A stretch of DNA of 64,000 nucleotides from Ferruginibacter sp. (GCA_028288705.1 JAQBNH010000005.1:110185-174184); one strand, 5' to 3'. Shown: positions 34,769-44,621, counted from the stretch's first letter. Numbers and translations: made by a program. The notes: generated from the letters alone by a model not told the origin.

Positions 34769-35818
34769 TTATTTTTTAATAAACCGGAAAGAGAATTCTT
34801 TGCCGATCACAAGGAGATAGCTTCCTGTCACCAGTGTTTTTACATTCAGCGTAGCAGTTGCCTGCGGAATTTTTCCCTGCTGCATCAGTTCCCCTACATT
34901 ATTAAAAATGTAATAAGTGCTGCCGGCTTTTGCGTTGCGTATGGTCAGTTGATCGGTTGCAGGATTTGGCCCGACAGTGGTCGTTGAATTATTTACGTCT
35001 ACCTGTAACCATTTCACCTCGTAGCTGGTTGATTTGCCATCTACATCAATTTGTGTGAGACGGTAGTAATTTTTCCCTGCTACAGGCGCCTCATCATAAA
35101 AGCTATACTGCTGCGGCGTAGAAGAAGAACCGGCCGCCTGGCGATTACCGATCTTTTTAAAATTGATACCGTCCGTAGCATGTTCAATATCAAAATGACT
35201 GCTGCCCGCTTCCTGCGCGGTTTCCCACTCCAGTTTGTTTCTTTTGCCATCACGCGTAGCAGTATAACGGGTAAGGTTAACCGGAACAACAACGACTGCT
35301 GCAGAGAAATTTAAATCATCCAGGTCGAGCGTCAGATTTGAACCGGTGATGCTGATATAGTTTACGTTCTGGAAATTTGTGTTGGCTGAAACATCCACCA
35401 GCTGGTTTGTATACATATTATTTGATGTATAAGTTACTGCCTTCGCTGCATCGCCGTTTGGACTGATCCGGATATTGGCATTTGCGATAAAATCAATATG
35501 CATACCGTCGAGTTTGAACGCCGAACCATTGCTCATTTCTATCCTCACTGAAGAAAGGGTAGACATGCCCATCATATCAAACATCATAGCGCCGTCGGAA
35601 CCTGAGGAACTCAATGCACCGTAGTTGGTGACTTCATTGCTGTAGGTAGAAGGACCGGTAAGAATGTAACGAACGTTATTCAGTACAAAGTTGTTGGAAC
35701 TAATGCTGAAACCAATATTGCTGTTGAAATTCTGATCGGCTGCAAACTGTGCATCTGCGCGGTAGAAGCTGATAATAAAAATAAAAGCGAAGAGAACTTT
35801 CTGGTAAATGTTTTTCAA
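34769..35818 (-). CDS. Secreted protein with T9SS type A C-terminal sorting domain
   Basis: A T9SS cargo of about 349 residues. The last ~75 residues form the sorting domain: 'VGPNPATDQLTI', 'YIFNNVGELMQQGKI' and the closing 'TGSYLLVIGKEFSFRFIKK'. The middle holds a 'VNLTRYTATRDGKRNKLEW' fibronectin-like module common in such cargo, and the N-terminal ~180 residues are unrecognised. The TTG start at 35818 is preferred because it gives a clean signal peptide (ends ...YRADAQ) and lies downstream of a promoter-like box. ATGs at 35860 and 35884 would lie upstream of that box. The DUF5103 gene at 18 kb supports an active T9SS. Confidence 0.8.
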   Translation of the reverse strand: MKNIYQKVLFAFIFIISFYRADAQFAADQNFNSNIGFSISSNNFVLNNVRYILTGPSTYSNEVTNYGALSSSGSDGAMMFDMMGMSTLSSVRIEMSNGSAFKLDGMHIDFIANANIRISPNGDAAKAVTYTSNNMYTNQLVDVSANTNFQNVNYISITGSNLTLDLDDLNFSAAVVVVPVNLTRYTATRDGKRNKLEWETAQEAGSSHFDIEHATDGINFKKIGNRQAAGSSSTPQQYSFYDEAPVAGKNYYRLTQIDVDGKSTSYEVKWLQVDVNNSTTTVGPNPATDQLTIRNAKAGSTYYIFNNVGELMQQGKIPQATATLNVKTLVTGSYLLVIGKEFSFRFIKK

Positions 35819-35838
35819 GGGAGTTGGTTTTTGAGTCG

Positions 35839-35846
35839 CGAAAGTA
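35839..35846 (-). promoter_or_regulatory. Promoter-like -7 box before the T9SS cargo gene
   Basis: Minus-strand TACTTTCG differs from TAnnTTTG at one position and sits 21 bases before the TTG start. It is the main reason for choosing that start. Confidence 0.35.
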
Positions 35847-35928
35847 GGAATATTTATCATGTGAAACCTGCGCCCGTAAAGCATTTCAGCAATCTCGAAT
35901 ATTTACTACAGGCCCCCCGTTGTTTATA

Positions 35929-36534
35929 CTATGCCCCGGCCATGCTTCTGAAAGTAAGGTTGATCCTGGGGGTACTGATCTTCACTGTTTTAGGCAAGCG
36001 GTGCCACCAATTGGCCTGCGTTGTTCCTTTCATCTCCAGCAGGCTGCCATGTTCCAGGAGCAGGCAAACCATTTCTTTTGTCGTCTTATGTTTAAAGCAA
36101 AATTTTCGTTCAGCGCCAAAGCTCAGGGAAGCGATACTAGCATTTTTACCTAAGCTTTTTTCATCATCGCTATGCCAGGCCATCCCTTCATCGCCATCAT
36201 GATAGAGGTTTAATAAACAGGAATTATATTTTTCTCCTGTCAGTTGTTCGGTGATGCTTTTTAACTGCAGCAATTCTTTTGTCCAGGGTAGTGCTGTTTT
36301 GCTCGTACCGGAATAGGTATAACTAAATTCCTTCGCAGCATACCAGGCAACTTTCCGCTTCGTGATAAAATGTTTCCCGAAGATAACCGCCTCATCATTT
36401 TTCCAGGATATATGTTGCAGTAAATATTGAAAGTACCGGTTGGCTTCTTCCGCTGAAAATATTTTGCCATAGTAAGGCACGACCCCGTCGCGGGGAAGCA
36501 GGTTTTCTATTCGGTCCTGGCTAAATAATGACAT
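35929..36534 (-). CDS. alkB: AlkB-type alpha-ketoglutarate-dependent dioxygenase
   Basis: Fe(II)/2-oxoglutarate dioxygenase that removes alkyl groups from damaged DNA or RNA bases. In 201 residues the iron ligands are His121 and Asp123 in 'AWHSDDE' and His178 in 'WWHRLPK'. Oxoglutarate is held by Arg190 and Arg196 in 'RINLTFR'. 'NSCLLNLYHDG' is the family's preceding strand. It looks closer to the ALKBH2/3-like bacterial branch than to E. coli AlkB, an impression only. It stands alone between the T9SS cargo and a lipoprotein gene. Confidence 0.92.
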   Translation of the reverse strand: MSLFSQDRIENLLPRDGVVPYYGKIFSAEEANRYFQYLLQHISWKNDEAVIFGKHFITKRKVAWYAAKEFSYTYSGTSKTALPWTKELLQLKSITEQLTGEKYNSCLLNLYHDGDEGMAWHSDDEKSLGKNASIASLSFGAERKFCFKHKTTKEMVCLLLEHGSLLEMKGTTQANWWHRLPKTVKISTPRINLTFRSMAGA

Positions 36535-36581
36535 GCTGATTCGATGATTTGATAAGCATAAAGGCCGACATTTAATTCAGC

Positions 36582-37115
36582 TTACTGTACTTCCTTATAT
36601 TCAGCAAAAGCTTCTTTGCCCCAAACCCCGGGCGATGCGTGGCTTCCACGCTCAAAATCTATTTTCACGCGGTTGATACCTTTCACTTCGGCGAGGTTGA
36701 GTACGGCCTGAGCCAGGTAAAAAGCCGCACCACTGCTGCCCATCTGGTTCGTGAAATATTCCGCGTCTTTAATCTGCGTAAAGATGGTATCGTGCGAGAT
36801 CGACCTGAGCTCCAGTTTTATTTCAGGGTAAGCTGTATTCAATGCGGTGACTACCTGGTTTGCGTTTAATGTCGCCTGGGCCAACGCGGGATTTTTCTTC
36901 TTCGTTTGTTTCTCGTAATTCAATTGCCAGGTAAGTGGTGCTTCAACAGTTTCTGCCGGGCCGGGTTTATCAAAATATTGAACTGTTTCTGTAGAGTCGG
37001 GCAGTTGATTTACGGCTGCTTCATCATTGTTGTTACTGCAGGAGGAACTGAGGAAAAGAATAGCAAAGGCGAGACAAACGGAATGGATCGTTGCATTGCG
37101 GGGATAACGTTTCAT
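36582..37115 (-). CDS. Hypothetical lipoprotein
   Basis: A 177-residue lipoprotein with lipobox LSSSC (Cys26) and an acidic, low-complexity linker of ~35 residues. A compact domain of ~110 residues follows, with alternating strands and helices ('TALNTAYPEIKLELRSISHD', 'FYLAQAVLNLAEVKGINRVKIDF', 'GSHASPGVWG'). I do not recognise the domain; GerMN-like folds have a similar rhythm, but this is weak. It lies 21 bases downstream of the beta-helix protein on the same strand, so they may be co-transcribed. Confidence 0.7.
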   Translation of the reverse strand: MKRYPRNATIHSVCLAFAILFLSSSCSNNNDEAAVNQLPDSTETVQYFDKPGPAETVEAPLTWQLNYEKQTKKKNPALAQATLNANQVVTALNTAYPEIKLELRSISHDTIFTQIKDAEYFTNQMGSSGAAFYLAQAVLNLAEVKGINRVKIDFERGSHASPGVWGKEAFAEYKEVQ

Positions 37116-37136
37116 AAAAAAAATTTAGTAGACGAA

Positions 37137-38780
37137 TTATTTCAGCGGCCCTGCGATCATCGCCATCGACTTTCGTATAAGATCAGCCTGGGCGAGGAAA
37201 GTTGCGTTATATGATTGTTGATTAAACTCCCTGAACAGGCTGCTGCCAAGTAATTCATCTGTTTTATTGATGGATAACATTTTACTTTTTGGATCCCTGG
37301 CCGAGGCAATTTTTTCATTTTCAGGAAAAAACTGGTTGCCAAGATTTTTCACGCCATCATAAGACACGAAATAGAAATCCTTCGTTTGTTTCACTGCTTT
37401 TGCCGTGGCCGATTTGTTGTTGTTGATGAACCAAAAATTATCATTGGCATTTTTTACATTTTGTACGAGGCCCGTGAATTGGTTTTTATGTGTTAACATT
37501 TTGTCTGCATGAAGTACGATAAGGTTGCGCGTAAAATTTGCGTTGGAATTCCGGATATGCGGAAAAAACTGGCCAGGAACCGCGTTTGGCAACATCAGCA
37601 GCAGGTTGTCCGTTATATCTGCTTTACTGTTAAAATCTGAACTCAATATCGCCGACTGTCCAGAATAGATGATGTTATTTTTATACAATAACGGCTGGGT
37701 GCCCTGGTATGTTTCGTGAGCGGTCTCGAGCTGGATCATGCCGAACAAAATAGAATTCGTCATACCGGAATTATAACTATATATGCCGACGCCGTTGAAG
37801 CCGTTGGAATAACCTCCGGTGTTGTCGCGGAAAAAGCAGGAATCCAGCATCACAGTGCCTGATGCGGCGGTGCTGACAAACTGGAATCCGAAATTATGAC
37901 GGAAAACAGAATTACTGATCTTTACACCGGTAAGGTCCGCTATGCTGTATTCATTTTCTATATCTACTCCCGCAGCCGGAGAATGCGATCCATATTTGCC
38001 TGTGTAGCCCGTAGAATCAAAAACGGACCTGTTGATCGTGATGTCTTTTCCTTTTACGATGCTGCATCCTTGCCGCGCGTTGTGCATGAATGAGGAGTTA
38101 TTCACGCGGATATTTTTTCCGCTACTCCGGATAAACAACCCGTCTGTTGCGAAATAGTTTACATGAATATTATTGAAACTTACATTGCTGGACACATCGC
38201 CGGGCTTTATATCCTGGATCATCACGCCATAGCAAAATCCTTCAACCACGTGTGGATCTTTGGTCATTTGCTGAACTCCGCCTTCGACAGTAATATCGTT
38301 TAATGAGGTTTGGTTGCAATTGGTAAATGTAAACGGGCTCACCGTATTGTTGTAGGCGTAGTCAAATGAAACTCCCGAATTCTTATAATCTGCGGAACGT
38401 TTAAAATTGCCGTTCACACGCACGAGGCTGTTATTGCCCTCAATGCGAAATCCGGTGATATTGCGAAAGATCACATCACTGATGTTATTTTTTTTAGGCC
38501 CGCCCTCCACTTTATAATCTGCGATATAATATTGCCCCTGCGGAATCTGTAACAGGATATTTCTTTTACCAGAAAGCGTGGCAGCCGCATGCTGAAAAGC
38601 TGCATAGTTATTCGTTCGGTTATCGCCTACCGCGCCGAAATCGGTAACGAGGTTATAAGTTTTAACGGGCTGTGCTTTTGTAGCGGCACAGGATTGCAGC
38701 AACAACAGCAAAGAAACAAGGCAGGCCAATTTACAGGACCAGAAATTATTTGTAACTAACGTTTTTTTGCCGATGATCAT
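37137..38780 (-). CDS. Right-handed beta-helix (pectate-lyase-like) lipoprotein
   Basis: A 547-residue lipoprotein (lipobox LLQSC, Cys31). 'VTDFGAVGDNRTNNYAAFQHA' near residues 46-66 is the opening block of pectate lyase superfamily / GH28-like helices. Parallel beta-helix coils follow, with repeated N-x-S-F and 'V-x-F-x-N-I' rungs. Such proteins bind or cleave polysaccharides. A catalytic set cannot be fixed from sequence. Its position a few kilobases from SusC, SusD and GH43 genes on the same strand fits a glycan role, though three genes intervene. Confidence 0.78.
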   Translation of the reverse strand: MIIGKKTLVTNNFWSCKLACLVSLLLLLQSCAATKAQPVKTYNLVTDFGAVGDNRTNNYAAFQHAAATLSGKRNILLQIPQGQYYIADYKVEGGPKKNNISDVIFRNITGFRIEGNNSLVRVNGNFKRSADYKNSGVSFDYAYNNTVSPFTFTNCNQTSLNDITVEGGVQQMTKDPHVVEGFCYGVMIQDIKPGDVSSNVSFNNIHVNYFATDGLFIRSSGKNIRVNNSSFMHNARQGCSIVKGKDITINRSVFDSTGYTGKYGSHSPAAGVDIENEYSIADLTGVKISNSVFRHNFGFQFVSTAASGTVMLDSCFFRDNTGGYSNGFNGVGIYSYNSGMTNSILFGMIQLETAHETYQGTQPLLYKNNIIYSGQSAILSSDFNSKADITDNLLLMLPNAVPGQFFPHIRNSNANFTRNLIVLHADKMLTHKNQFTGLVQNVKNANDNFWFINNNKSATAKAVKQTKDFYFVSYDGVKNLGNQFFPENEKIASARDPKSKMLSINKTDELLGSSLFREFNQQSYNATFLAQADLIRKSMAMIAGPLK

Positions 38781-38908
38781 ACCTGCAAAAATAATTGAAT
38801 GCCGCTCAGGAATTGCCGGTTTAACAAAACCATGAAATTTTCACTCACGCGAAATGGGTTGCTGCTTTTTTAATTGATCTCTTTCGTAATATTGTTTAAA
38901 AATTATTT

Positions 38909-39373
38909 ATGTTGAGCATTTCGCAATTTATCGGCTGCTGTTTATTATTCGCCTGTACGACAGGCAGTACAGAAAATCAACATTCCGGCGATAATAATAT
39001 GGCGGCTGCATCTCCATCGTCAGCAAAGGCACGGCATTTCGCTGGAGCGATCTCTAACGGTATGAAAGGCGATTCTTTGTTTTTCGATTTATCGGCCGAT
39101 GGCTCTAAGCTGGATAACCTAACGTTTAAAGGTTACTGGCGCTGCAGTGGTAAACTTGAAAGTACGAGAGTAGGACCGGAAGGAAGTTTCAAGGTGCTCA
39201 ACGGAAAAGTGAACGATCATATCTCTGAGCCCCCAAACGGCGGTTCAACAGCATGGCGTTTTGATCTGGATGCTACAATTAAAGGGAATACTGCTGCCGG
39301 CACCTTTCGCATGAATATCAATAACCTCGGTTGCGATACATACGTGCTGAAATGGACTGCCGCTGCACGTTAA
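38909..39373 (+). CDS. Small hypothetical lipoprotein
   Basis: A 154-residue protein with a short signal and lipobox LFAC (Cys16), a Ser/Asn-rich linker and a beta-rich domain ('GDSLFFDLSADGSKLDNLTF', 'SGKLESTRVGPEGSF', 'AAGTFRMNI'). The repeated 'D-x-S-x-D-G-S' and glycine turns suggest a small beta-sandwich of the kind found in secreted hypothetical proteins. No known domain is recognised. Its 3' end overlaps the convergent SRPBCC gene by four bases. Confidence 0.7.
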   Translation: MLSISQFIGCCLLFACTTGSTENQHSGDNNMAAASPSSAKARHFAGAISNGMKGDSLFFDLSADGSKLDNLTFKGYWRCSGKLESTRVGPEGSFKVLNGKVNDHISEPPNGGSTAWRFDLDATIKGNTAAGTFRMNINNLGCDTYVLKWTAAAR

Positions 39374-39837
39374 GGATTGGCTGTCGTCTTCATAAAATCA
39401 AATGCGCCTTTGCGTAGATTGATGCCGTATTCAAGATAGGCTTTCATGCAGGCCAGAAAATTTGCCCAGCCCTCCGTATTACTTTTTAACCATTTAATCC
39501 CGGCTTCATCATTTGGCATCGAGCCTTCTGTAATGGTTAACAGCGTAGCGTTATCGCCTGCTTCTTTTAAAGCGATCAGTACAACTGTTTGCCTCTCGCC
39601 AATATCCCATTGATAAGAAACCTGTTGGTTTGCGATGATTTCTTGTACACTCACGGGAACCTCCATATCAAATTCAGGAAATTTCCAGGTAAGCTTTTTC
39701 CCCGCTTCCATGATTCCACTGCTTTCCGCGATGAAGTAGTGGCGCATCTTCTCAGGGTAGATGATCGCTTCGAATACGTCCGATACAGGTTTTGCTATTT
39801 GTATTCTTGTCTTTATTTCGAGCTCAGTTGTTTCCAT
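39370..39837 (-). CDS. SRPBCC/AHSA1-family protein
   Basis: A 155-residue protein of the START/AHSA1 fold: 'EIKTRIQIAKPVSDVFEAII' at the N terminus, 'KLTWKFPEF', 'VSYQWDIGERQTVVLIAL' and the closing helix 'GWANFLACMKAYLEYG' form the hydrophobic cavity pattern. The ligand is unknown; members can act as ligand binders or toxin-like regulators. The ATG at 39837 is chosen because the family starts here; an extension to 39948 has no support. Confidence 0.83.
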   Translation of the reverse strand: METTELEIKTRIQIAKPVSDVFEAIIYPEKMRHYFIAESSGIMEAGKKLTWKFPEFDMEVPVSVQEIIANQQVSYQWDIGERQTVVLIALKEAGDNATLLTITEGSMPNDEAGIKWLKSNTEGWANFLACMKAYLEYGINLRKGAFDFMKTTANP

Positions 39838-39950
39838 TATGTTGATTTTTTGTTTGCAGAAAGCACGCTGTTGATGTGGCCGTGATGGGCAAAATGCAGC
39901 GAGCCTCCCGTTCAAGTTGGGGCGCTGGCCAGATCCCTGTCGTGGCAAAA

Positions 39951-39981
39951 ATAAAAAAAAAGCCCACGGTAAGGATGGGCT
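39951..39981 (-). terminator. Terminator of the susC-susD transcript
   Basis: On the minus strand AGCCCAT and GTGGGCT form a 6-7 bp stem with a short loop followed by nine T, directly after the SusD gene stop. Confidence 0.8.
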
Positions 39982-39999
39982 TCTGGGTTTTCTGTTTGT

Positions 40000-41421
40000 T
40001 TAAGGTTTGTCCCACCACACGCGTGCGTTCAGGTCATCATTTCCACCGTAAGGAAACGAACCCACTGCCGCATTGTAATTTGCTGTGTTGTTCGATCTTT
40101 CCTGGACGGGGTAACCTTCGCGCCTGGGGATCTGGTTGCCATTTGCACCAGGTGCTGCAACCAACGCGGGATAACCTGTGCGGCGCCATTCAGCCCAGGC
40201 TTCATAGCCGTTTAAAAATAAATGCACCCAGCGTTGTGTCGCAATTTGTTTGATGGCAGTCAACGGGTCGTATTGCACTTCTACATGCGATTTAAATAAG
40301 GGTAGCCCGCTGATATCATTGTTATTCCATTGGCGAATGGATTGTTCGAGCGCCAGATCATAATTTGTTTTAGCAGTAACATCGGCGCCAGCGATCCATC
40401 CAAGTTTTGCAGCTTCTGCTTTTGCAAATAACGCCTGCGCATAGGTGACAAGATAAACGGGCGAATTTTGTAAACGCAATCCTGAGCCCAGCAATGAATA
40501 ATTATTGATAACAACTGTGGTAGAACCGGGCAGGCCATAATCAAGACCGACATAATTACCTGCCGTATTTTTATTCGCAAACACGGGCAAGCGGGGATCA
40601 TCCAGTGGTTTCATATAATCAACCAGCGGTTTACTCACTGCGAACCAGTTGCGCCCAAGGCGGGTGAATTGATTATACCAGTAATTTTCATTGGCCGGAT
40701 CAGCGAGATGCGGATACGCGAAGTTGTCTGTGTTGGCAGCCATCACGCCATTATTGTTCGCTTTGATGAATTCTGCTGCGCCTTTTACAGGATCTACTTT
40801 CGACAAACGCAAAGCCATGAGCATATGAATCGTATTGCCCATCTTTTTCCATTTCGTCATATCGCCGCCATACATGATATCGTTCTTGATATTCCCGGTT
40901 ACGATCGCAGCATTTGCTTCATCCAGCAACTGGAAAAGATTATTGTAGATATCCTGTTGCTTATCATATTTGGGCGTAAAATTAGCCGCGCCTTTCAACG
41001 CTTCGGTGTAAGGAATGTCGCCCCAGCGATCCGTCATATGCCAGAAAATAAACGCCTTCAGGATCTTAGCCACCGCCTGTTGATTTACAATCGGGCCTTC
41101 GTTGGCATCGAGCGTTGAATTGAGCGCAGTTTCCAGGTTCATCAACGGCCCGGCATACCAGCCATAAAAATTAAAATAGATGGTTGTATAACGCGAGTTA
41201 TCGGTGAAAGATGTGTTGGACAGATGTTGCGGGTAATGGACACCGAAAGGCGATGAACTCATATCCGCCAAAAACATTTCGGCATTGGCGATCAGTTGCG
41301 TACCAGATGCTTTGGTAGGGCGGTTGGGATCGGTATTGTCTTCTTCTGTAAATTTTTTACAACTGCCGAGTAGCAATAATCCCGCGAATAATATTGGTAT
41401 AAATAAATGGATCTTTTTCAT
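40000..41421 (-). CDS. SusD/RagB-family glycan-binding lipoprotein
   Basis: A 473-residue outer-membrane lipoprotein (lipobox LLGSC, Cys21). It belongs to the SusD-like group by 'TEEDNTDPNRPTKAS', the helical TPR-like segments that follow, 'HMTDRWGDIPYTEAL' and 'NGYEAWAEWRRTGYPAL' near the C terminus. It captures oligosaccharides (or other nutrients) and lids the SusC channel. It lies 11 bases after the SusC gene, the standard pair. No regulator (ECF sigma, HTCS) is encoded next to the pair. Confidence 0.95.
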   Translation of the reverse strand: MKKIHLFIPILFAGLLLLGSCKKFTEEDNTDPNRPTKASGTQLIANAEMFLADMSSSPFGVHYPQHLSNTSFTDNSRYTTIYFNFYGWYAGPLMNLETALNSTLDANEGPIVNQQAVAKILKAFIFWHMTDRWGDIPYTEALKGAANFTPKYDKQQDIYNNLFQLLDEANAAIVTGNIKNDIMYGGDMTKWKKMGNTIHMLMALRLSKVDPVKGAAEFIKANNNGVMAANTDNFAYPHLADPANENYWYNQFTRLGRNWFAVSKPLVDYMKPLDDPRLPVFANKNTAGNYVGLDYGLPGSTTVVINNYSLLGSGLRLQNSPVYLVTYAQALFAKAEAAKLGWIAGADVTAKTNYDLALEQSIRQWNNNDISGLPLFKSHVEVQYDPLTAIKQIATQRWVHLFLNGYEAWAEWRRTGYPALVAAPGANGNQIPRREGYPVQERSNNTANYNAAVGSFPYGGNDDLNARVWWDKP

Positions 41422-41432
41422 ATTCAGGATAA

Positions 41433-44400
41433 TTAAAATGAAAGATTTAAACTAACGCCGTAAGAACGCACGGTTTGAAATTCGCCTTTTTCCAGCCAGC
41501 TGATGGAGCCGCTGCCATAAGATAATTCTGATGGTTCCAGGCCTTTAGGTGCTTTTTGCCAGATCATGGCCGGGTTGCGTGCGATGAAGGCAAGCTTCGC
41601 CGTTTTGAAAGGCGTTTTCTTTAACATCGCCGGCTCAAAATTAAAGCCCAGGCTTACTTCTCTTAGTTTGATATAAGAAGCATCAAACAACCATTCCTCG
41701 TAAATCCTGGTACCGATCGTGTTTCGGAAATAAGACCGCGCGTCAACGTATGCCGTAACAGGCAGCCCGGTTGCATTAGAGATGCCGTCCACGCGTACGC
41801 CGCCACCATTCGCCGGTGTTTCGCGAACGTTTACCCCTTTGTCATTCAACGCTGCTGTTTCTTCGGCCTGCCCGGATTTGATCGCCAGCATTTTTGTCCA
41901 GCTGAAAAATTGTCCCCCCGACTGGAAGTCGATCATCGCATTCAGATCAAATTTCCAGATCTTAAAACTGTTTAAAAACCCACCCGTGAATTTTGGCAAT
42001 ACGGTTCCGAAATCATGATTGGTTTCAAACAAGGGAAGATTCGCCGCATCTAATTTTATTTGCCCTGTTGCAGAATCACGCAGGTAAGCTTGCCCGACAA
42101 GGCTGCCGAAAGGCTTCCCTACAGCGGCATTGAGAAAGATGGGTACGCTGGAGTACACATTATTGTCTAGTTGATACACATTGATGCCGGGATACAGTTC
42201 TTTCACCATGCTTCGGTTTCGTGCAAAGTTCAACGTGGTATTCCAGGTGAAAAATTTGCTTTGTACGGGTGTGCCTGTTAAGGATAATTCAATGCCTTTA
42301 TTTTCGATCAGCCCGGCATTAGCCACTGTTGTTGCGAAGCCACTTGTGCCGGATACATTCAATTCGATCGTTTGATTTTCATTGCGCTGGATGTAGTAGG
42401 TGAAGTCTATTCCCAGCCTGTTGTTTAAAAACTTCAATTCAACACCGGTCTCTAAAGCTTTGCCGAATGAAGGTTTGATGCCCGCATTGTTCAACCTGTC
42501 GGGCACGCTTAATGTATTGATCGTAGCCGTTGGACCAACATATACTGTCCCGACATTGTAGGTATTTCTTGTCTGGTATGGATCTACATCACCGCCCGCA
42601 ACGGCGTAGCTTGCACGAAGTTTACCGAAGGAAAGTGGCTTCCATTTTGTGAGCTCGCTAAATACAAAACTGGCCGAAACAGAAGGGTAGGAATAGGAAT
42701 TATTTTGTACCGGCAATGTGGAAGAAACATCATTCCGGATAGATGCATCCAGGAAGTAAATATCGCGGTAGCCAAACGACGCCATCGCGTACACGCTGCG
42801 TATTTCTTTATTTAAAATGAAAGACGACAAATTTGGCCTGGCGACAGAACCTGCCAGGCTATAAAATGCCGGGCTGGACAAACCGCCAACTGTTGCACCG
42901 CTCACCGAACTAACATTTCGGGTGTATTTATTAGCGCCGACATTCGCATTAAAAGAAACCTGCCCGAATAATTTTGTGTACTGCGCCAGGAATTCATAAT
43001 TGAATTCTTTGTTTTGATATTTAGTTACCGAATAACCTTCATCGAGCCTGCCGCCCAAGGCTTCTTTGTGCGAAATGTTTTGCGTGTACATGTCCGAGCG
43101 CAGGAAGGCAGCCAGTTTCAGGCCCGGGATTACCTGGTAACTTAAATTGATGTCGCCAAAGATCCGGTCGCGGTTATCATCATTGCTATTGGCATAAGCA
43201 TCAAAATAAGGGTTATTCCAATCGCTCGGTTTGTTGTTTGTAATGATGCCGGTTGTGGTATTCGGGTTCACATTCCAGTTCATGATGGTACCATCCGCAT
43301 AGCGGTAATTTTTCAGCCGGTTCATGTCAATATTCCGCTGGAACCACTGTACCTGGCCGGTTGCGGTGCCCTGATAACCTTGTGATGGACGTGTTGCTTT
43401 ATTATTGGCGAAATTGATGTTCGCGCCTGCTGTAAGTTTTTTGGTAATGTCCAGCGAACTGTTCAGGCCAATGTTGTTTCTTGTTAAAGAAGTGCCGGGC
43501 ATTACGCCTTTGATATATGCGTTGTTATAACTCAGGCGAAAAGACATGTTTTCATTTCCGCCGGAAACAGCGATATTATTCACGATATTGAATCCCGTGC
43601 GGAAATAATCTTTTACATTATCGGGATGCGGAATGAAGGGCGTAAGCTTTCCGAACTCGGCATCCTGGGGGTAAAAGCTATAATACATCCGCACTGGTGT
43701 GCCGTCCATCTTCGGCCCCCAGCTTTCATCATTTCCGTTTACATATTTATCTCCATTAGCCAGCACTAAGAATGTCTGGTTGTTTCCAACGCCATAAATA
43801 TCCTGCAGCGGTAAAAAATTGCCCGTCTTTTCTATTGAAAACGCCGAACTATATTGAACGTCGATTTTTTTAGCACCTCTTTTTCCTTTGCGTGTGGTGA
43901 TCAGGATCACACCGTACTGCCCGCGTAAGCCATATAACGCAGAAGCAGCCGGGCCTTTAAGTACATTCACCGATTCAATATCATCGGGGTTGATATCCTG
44001 CGCTACGTTTCCAAGATCGGGGCCGTTACCATTTGAATTGCCAAAATTTGAATTCGAGATCGGCGTTCCATCCACAACGATCAGCGGCTGATCGTTACCG
44101 TTAAGAGAATTCACCCCCCGTATTTTCGTCTTTTGTGTTCCGCCCAAACTTGCACCCGAAGCGCCAACTACCTGTACGCCTGCAACTTTTCCTGCAAGCG
44201 ATCCGAGCACATTTTGTTCTTTGGTGAGTGTAAGATTTTCGCCTTTGATTTGTTGTGTTGCATAACCCAGTGACCTTTCCTTCCTGCTGATCCCGAGGGC
44301 TGTTACCACAACCCCTTCCAGTTGCCCGGTACCGTTTAGCACGATGTTATAATCATCGGCAGAACCGACGCTGATTTCCTGGCTGCCAAAGCCAGCAGAA

Positions 44401-44621
44401 GAAATCACGAGGACGGGATTCTTCCCGGAAACGTTGATGGAAAACCTTCCGGCTTCATCGGCGGAGACGCCGTTGGACGTGCCTTTTAGAAGAACGGAGG
44501 CGGCGGGAACCACGTTGCCGGAATTGTTACGAACCGTGCCCGTGATGAGCCTTGTTTGTGCCATCATCCAGCAGGGGAAAATCATACAGCAAAGCATGAT
44601 GACCAGTCGTTTTGTTTTCAT
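41433..44621 (-). CDS. SusC/RagA-family TonB-linked outer-membrane transporter
   Basis: A 1062-residue TonB-dependent transporter of the SusC type. A signal peptide ('...FPCWMMAQ') is followed by the carboxypeptidase-like domain ('LITGTVRNNSGNVVPAASVLLKG' region). A plug domain follows, containing 'GKVAGVQV', 'IRGVNSLNGNDQPLIVVDGTPI' and 'ESVNVLKGPAASALYGLRG'. The C-terminal barrel ends 'GVSLNLSF'. The ATG at 44621 is preferred over 44660 because it gives a proper signal peptide. It forms the channel closed by the SusD partner. No TonB-interacting anti-sigma extension is visible, so signalling through it is unlikely. Confidence 0.96.
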   Translation of the reverse strand: MKTKRLVIMLCCMIFPCWMMAQTRLITGTVRNNSGNVVPAASVLLKGTSNGVSADEAGRFSINVSGKNPVLVISSAGFGSQEISVGSADDYNIVLNGTGQLEGVVVTALGISRKERSLGYATQQIKGENLTLTKEQNVLGSLAGKVAGVQVVGASGASLGGTQKTKIRGVNSLNGNDQPLIVVDGTPISNSNFGNSNGNGPDLGNVAQDINPDDIESVNVLKGPAASALYGLRGQYGVILITTRKGKRGAKKIDVQYSSAFSIEKTGNFLPLQDIYGVGNNQTFLVLANGDKYVNGNDESWGPKMDGTPVRMYYSFYPQDAEFGKLTPFIPHPDNVKDYFRTGFNIVNNIAVSGGNENMSFRLSYNNAYIKGVMPGTSLTRNNIGLNSSLDITKKLTAGANINFANNKATRPSQGYQGTATGQVQWFQRNIDMNRLKNYRYADGTIMNWNVNPNTTTGIITNNKPSDWNNPYFDAYANSNDDNRDRIFGDINLSYQVIPGLKLAAFLRSDMYTQNISHKEALGGRLDEGYSVTKYQNKEFNYEFLAQYTKLFGQVSFNANVGANKYTRNVSSVSGATVGGLSSPAFYSLAGSVARPNLSSFILNKEIRSVYAMASFGYRDIYFLDASIRNDVSSTLPVQNNSYSYPSVSASFVFSELTKWKPLSFGKLRASYAVAGGDVDPYQTRNTYNVGTVYVGPTATINTLSVPDRLNNAGIKPSFGKALETGVELKFLNNRLGIDFTYYIQRNENQTIELNVSGTSGFATTVANAGLIENKGIELSLTGTPVQSKFFTWNTTLNFARNRSMVKELYPGINVYQLDNNVYSSVPIFLNAAVGKPFGSLVGQAYLRDSATGQIKLDAANLPLFETNHDFGTVLPKFTGGFLNSFKIWKFDLNAMIDFQSGGQFFSWTKMLAIKSGQAEETAALNDKGVNVRETPANGGGVRVDGISNATGLPVTAYVDARSYFRNTIGTRIYEEWLFDASYIKLREVSLGFNFEPAMLKKTPFKTAKLAFIARNPAMIWQKAPKGLEPSELSYGSGSISWLEKGEFQTVRSYGVSLNLSF

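Noticed and set aside
34685..34987. Plus-strand frame over the T9SS cargo terminator
   Set aside because: It runs across a clear minus-strand terminator and into the sorting domain coding region on the opposite strand.
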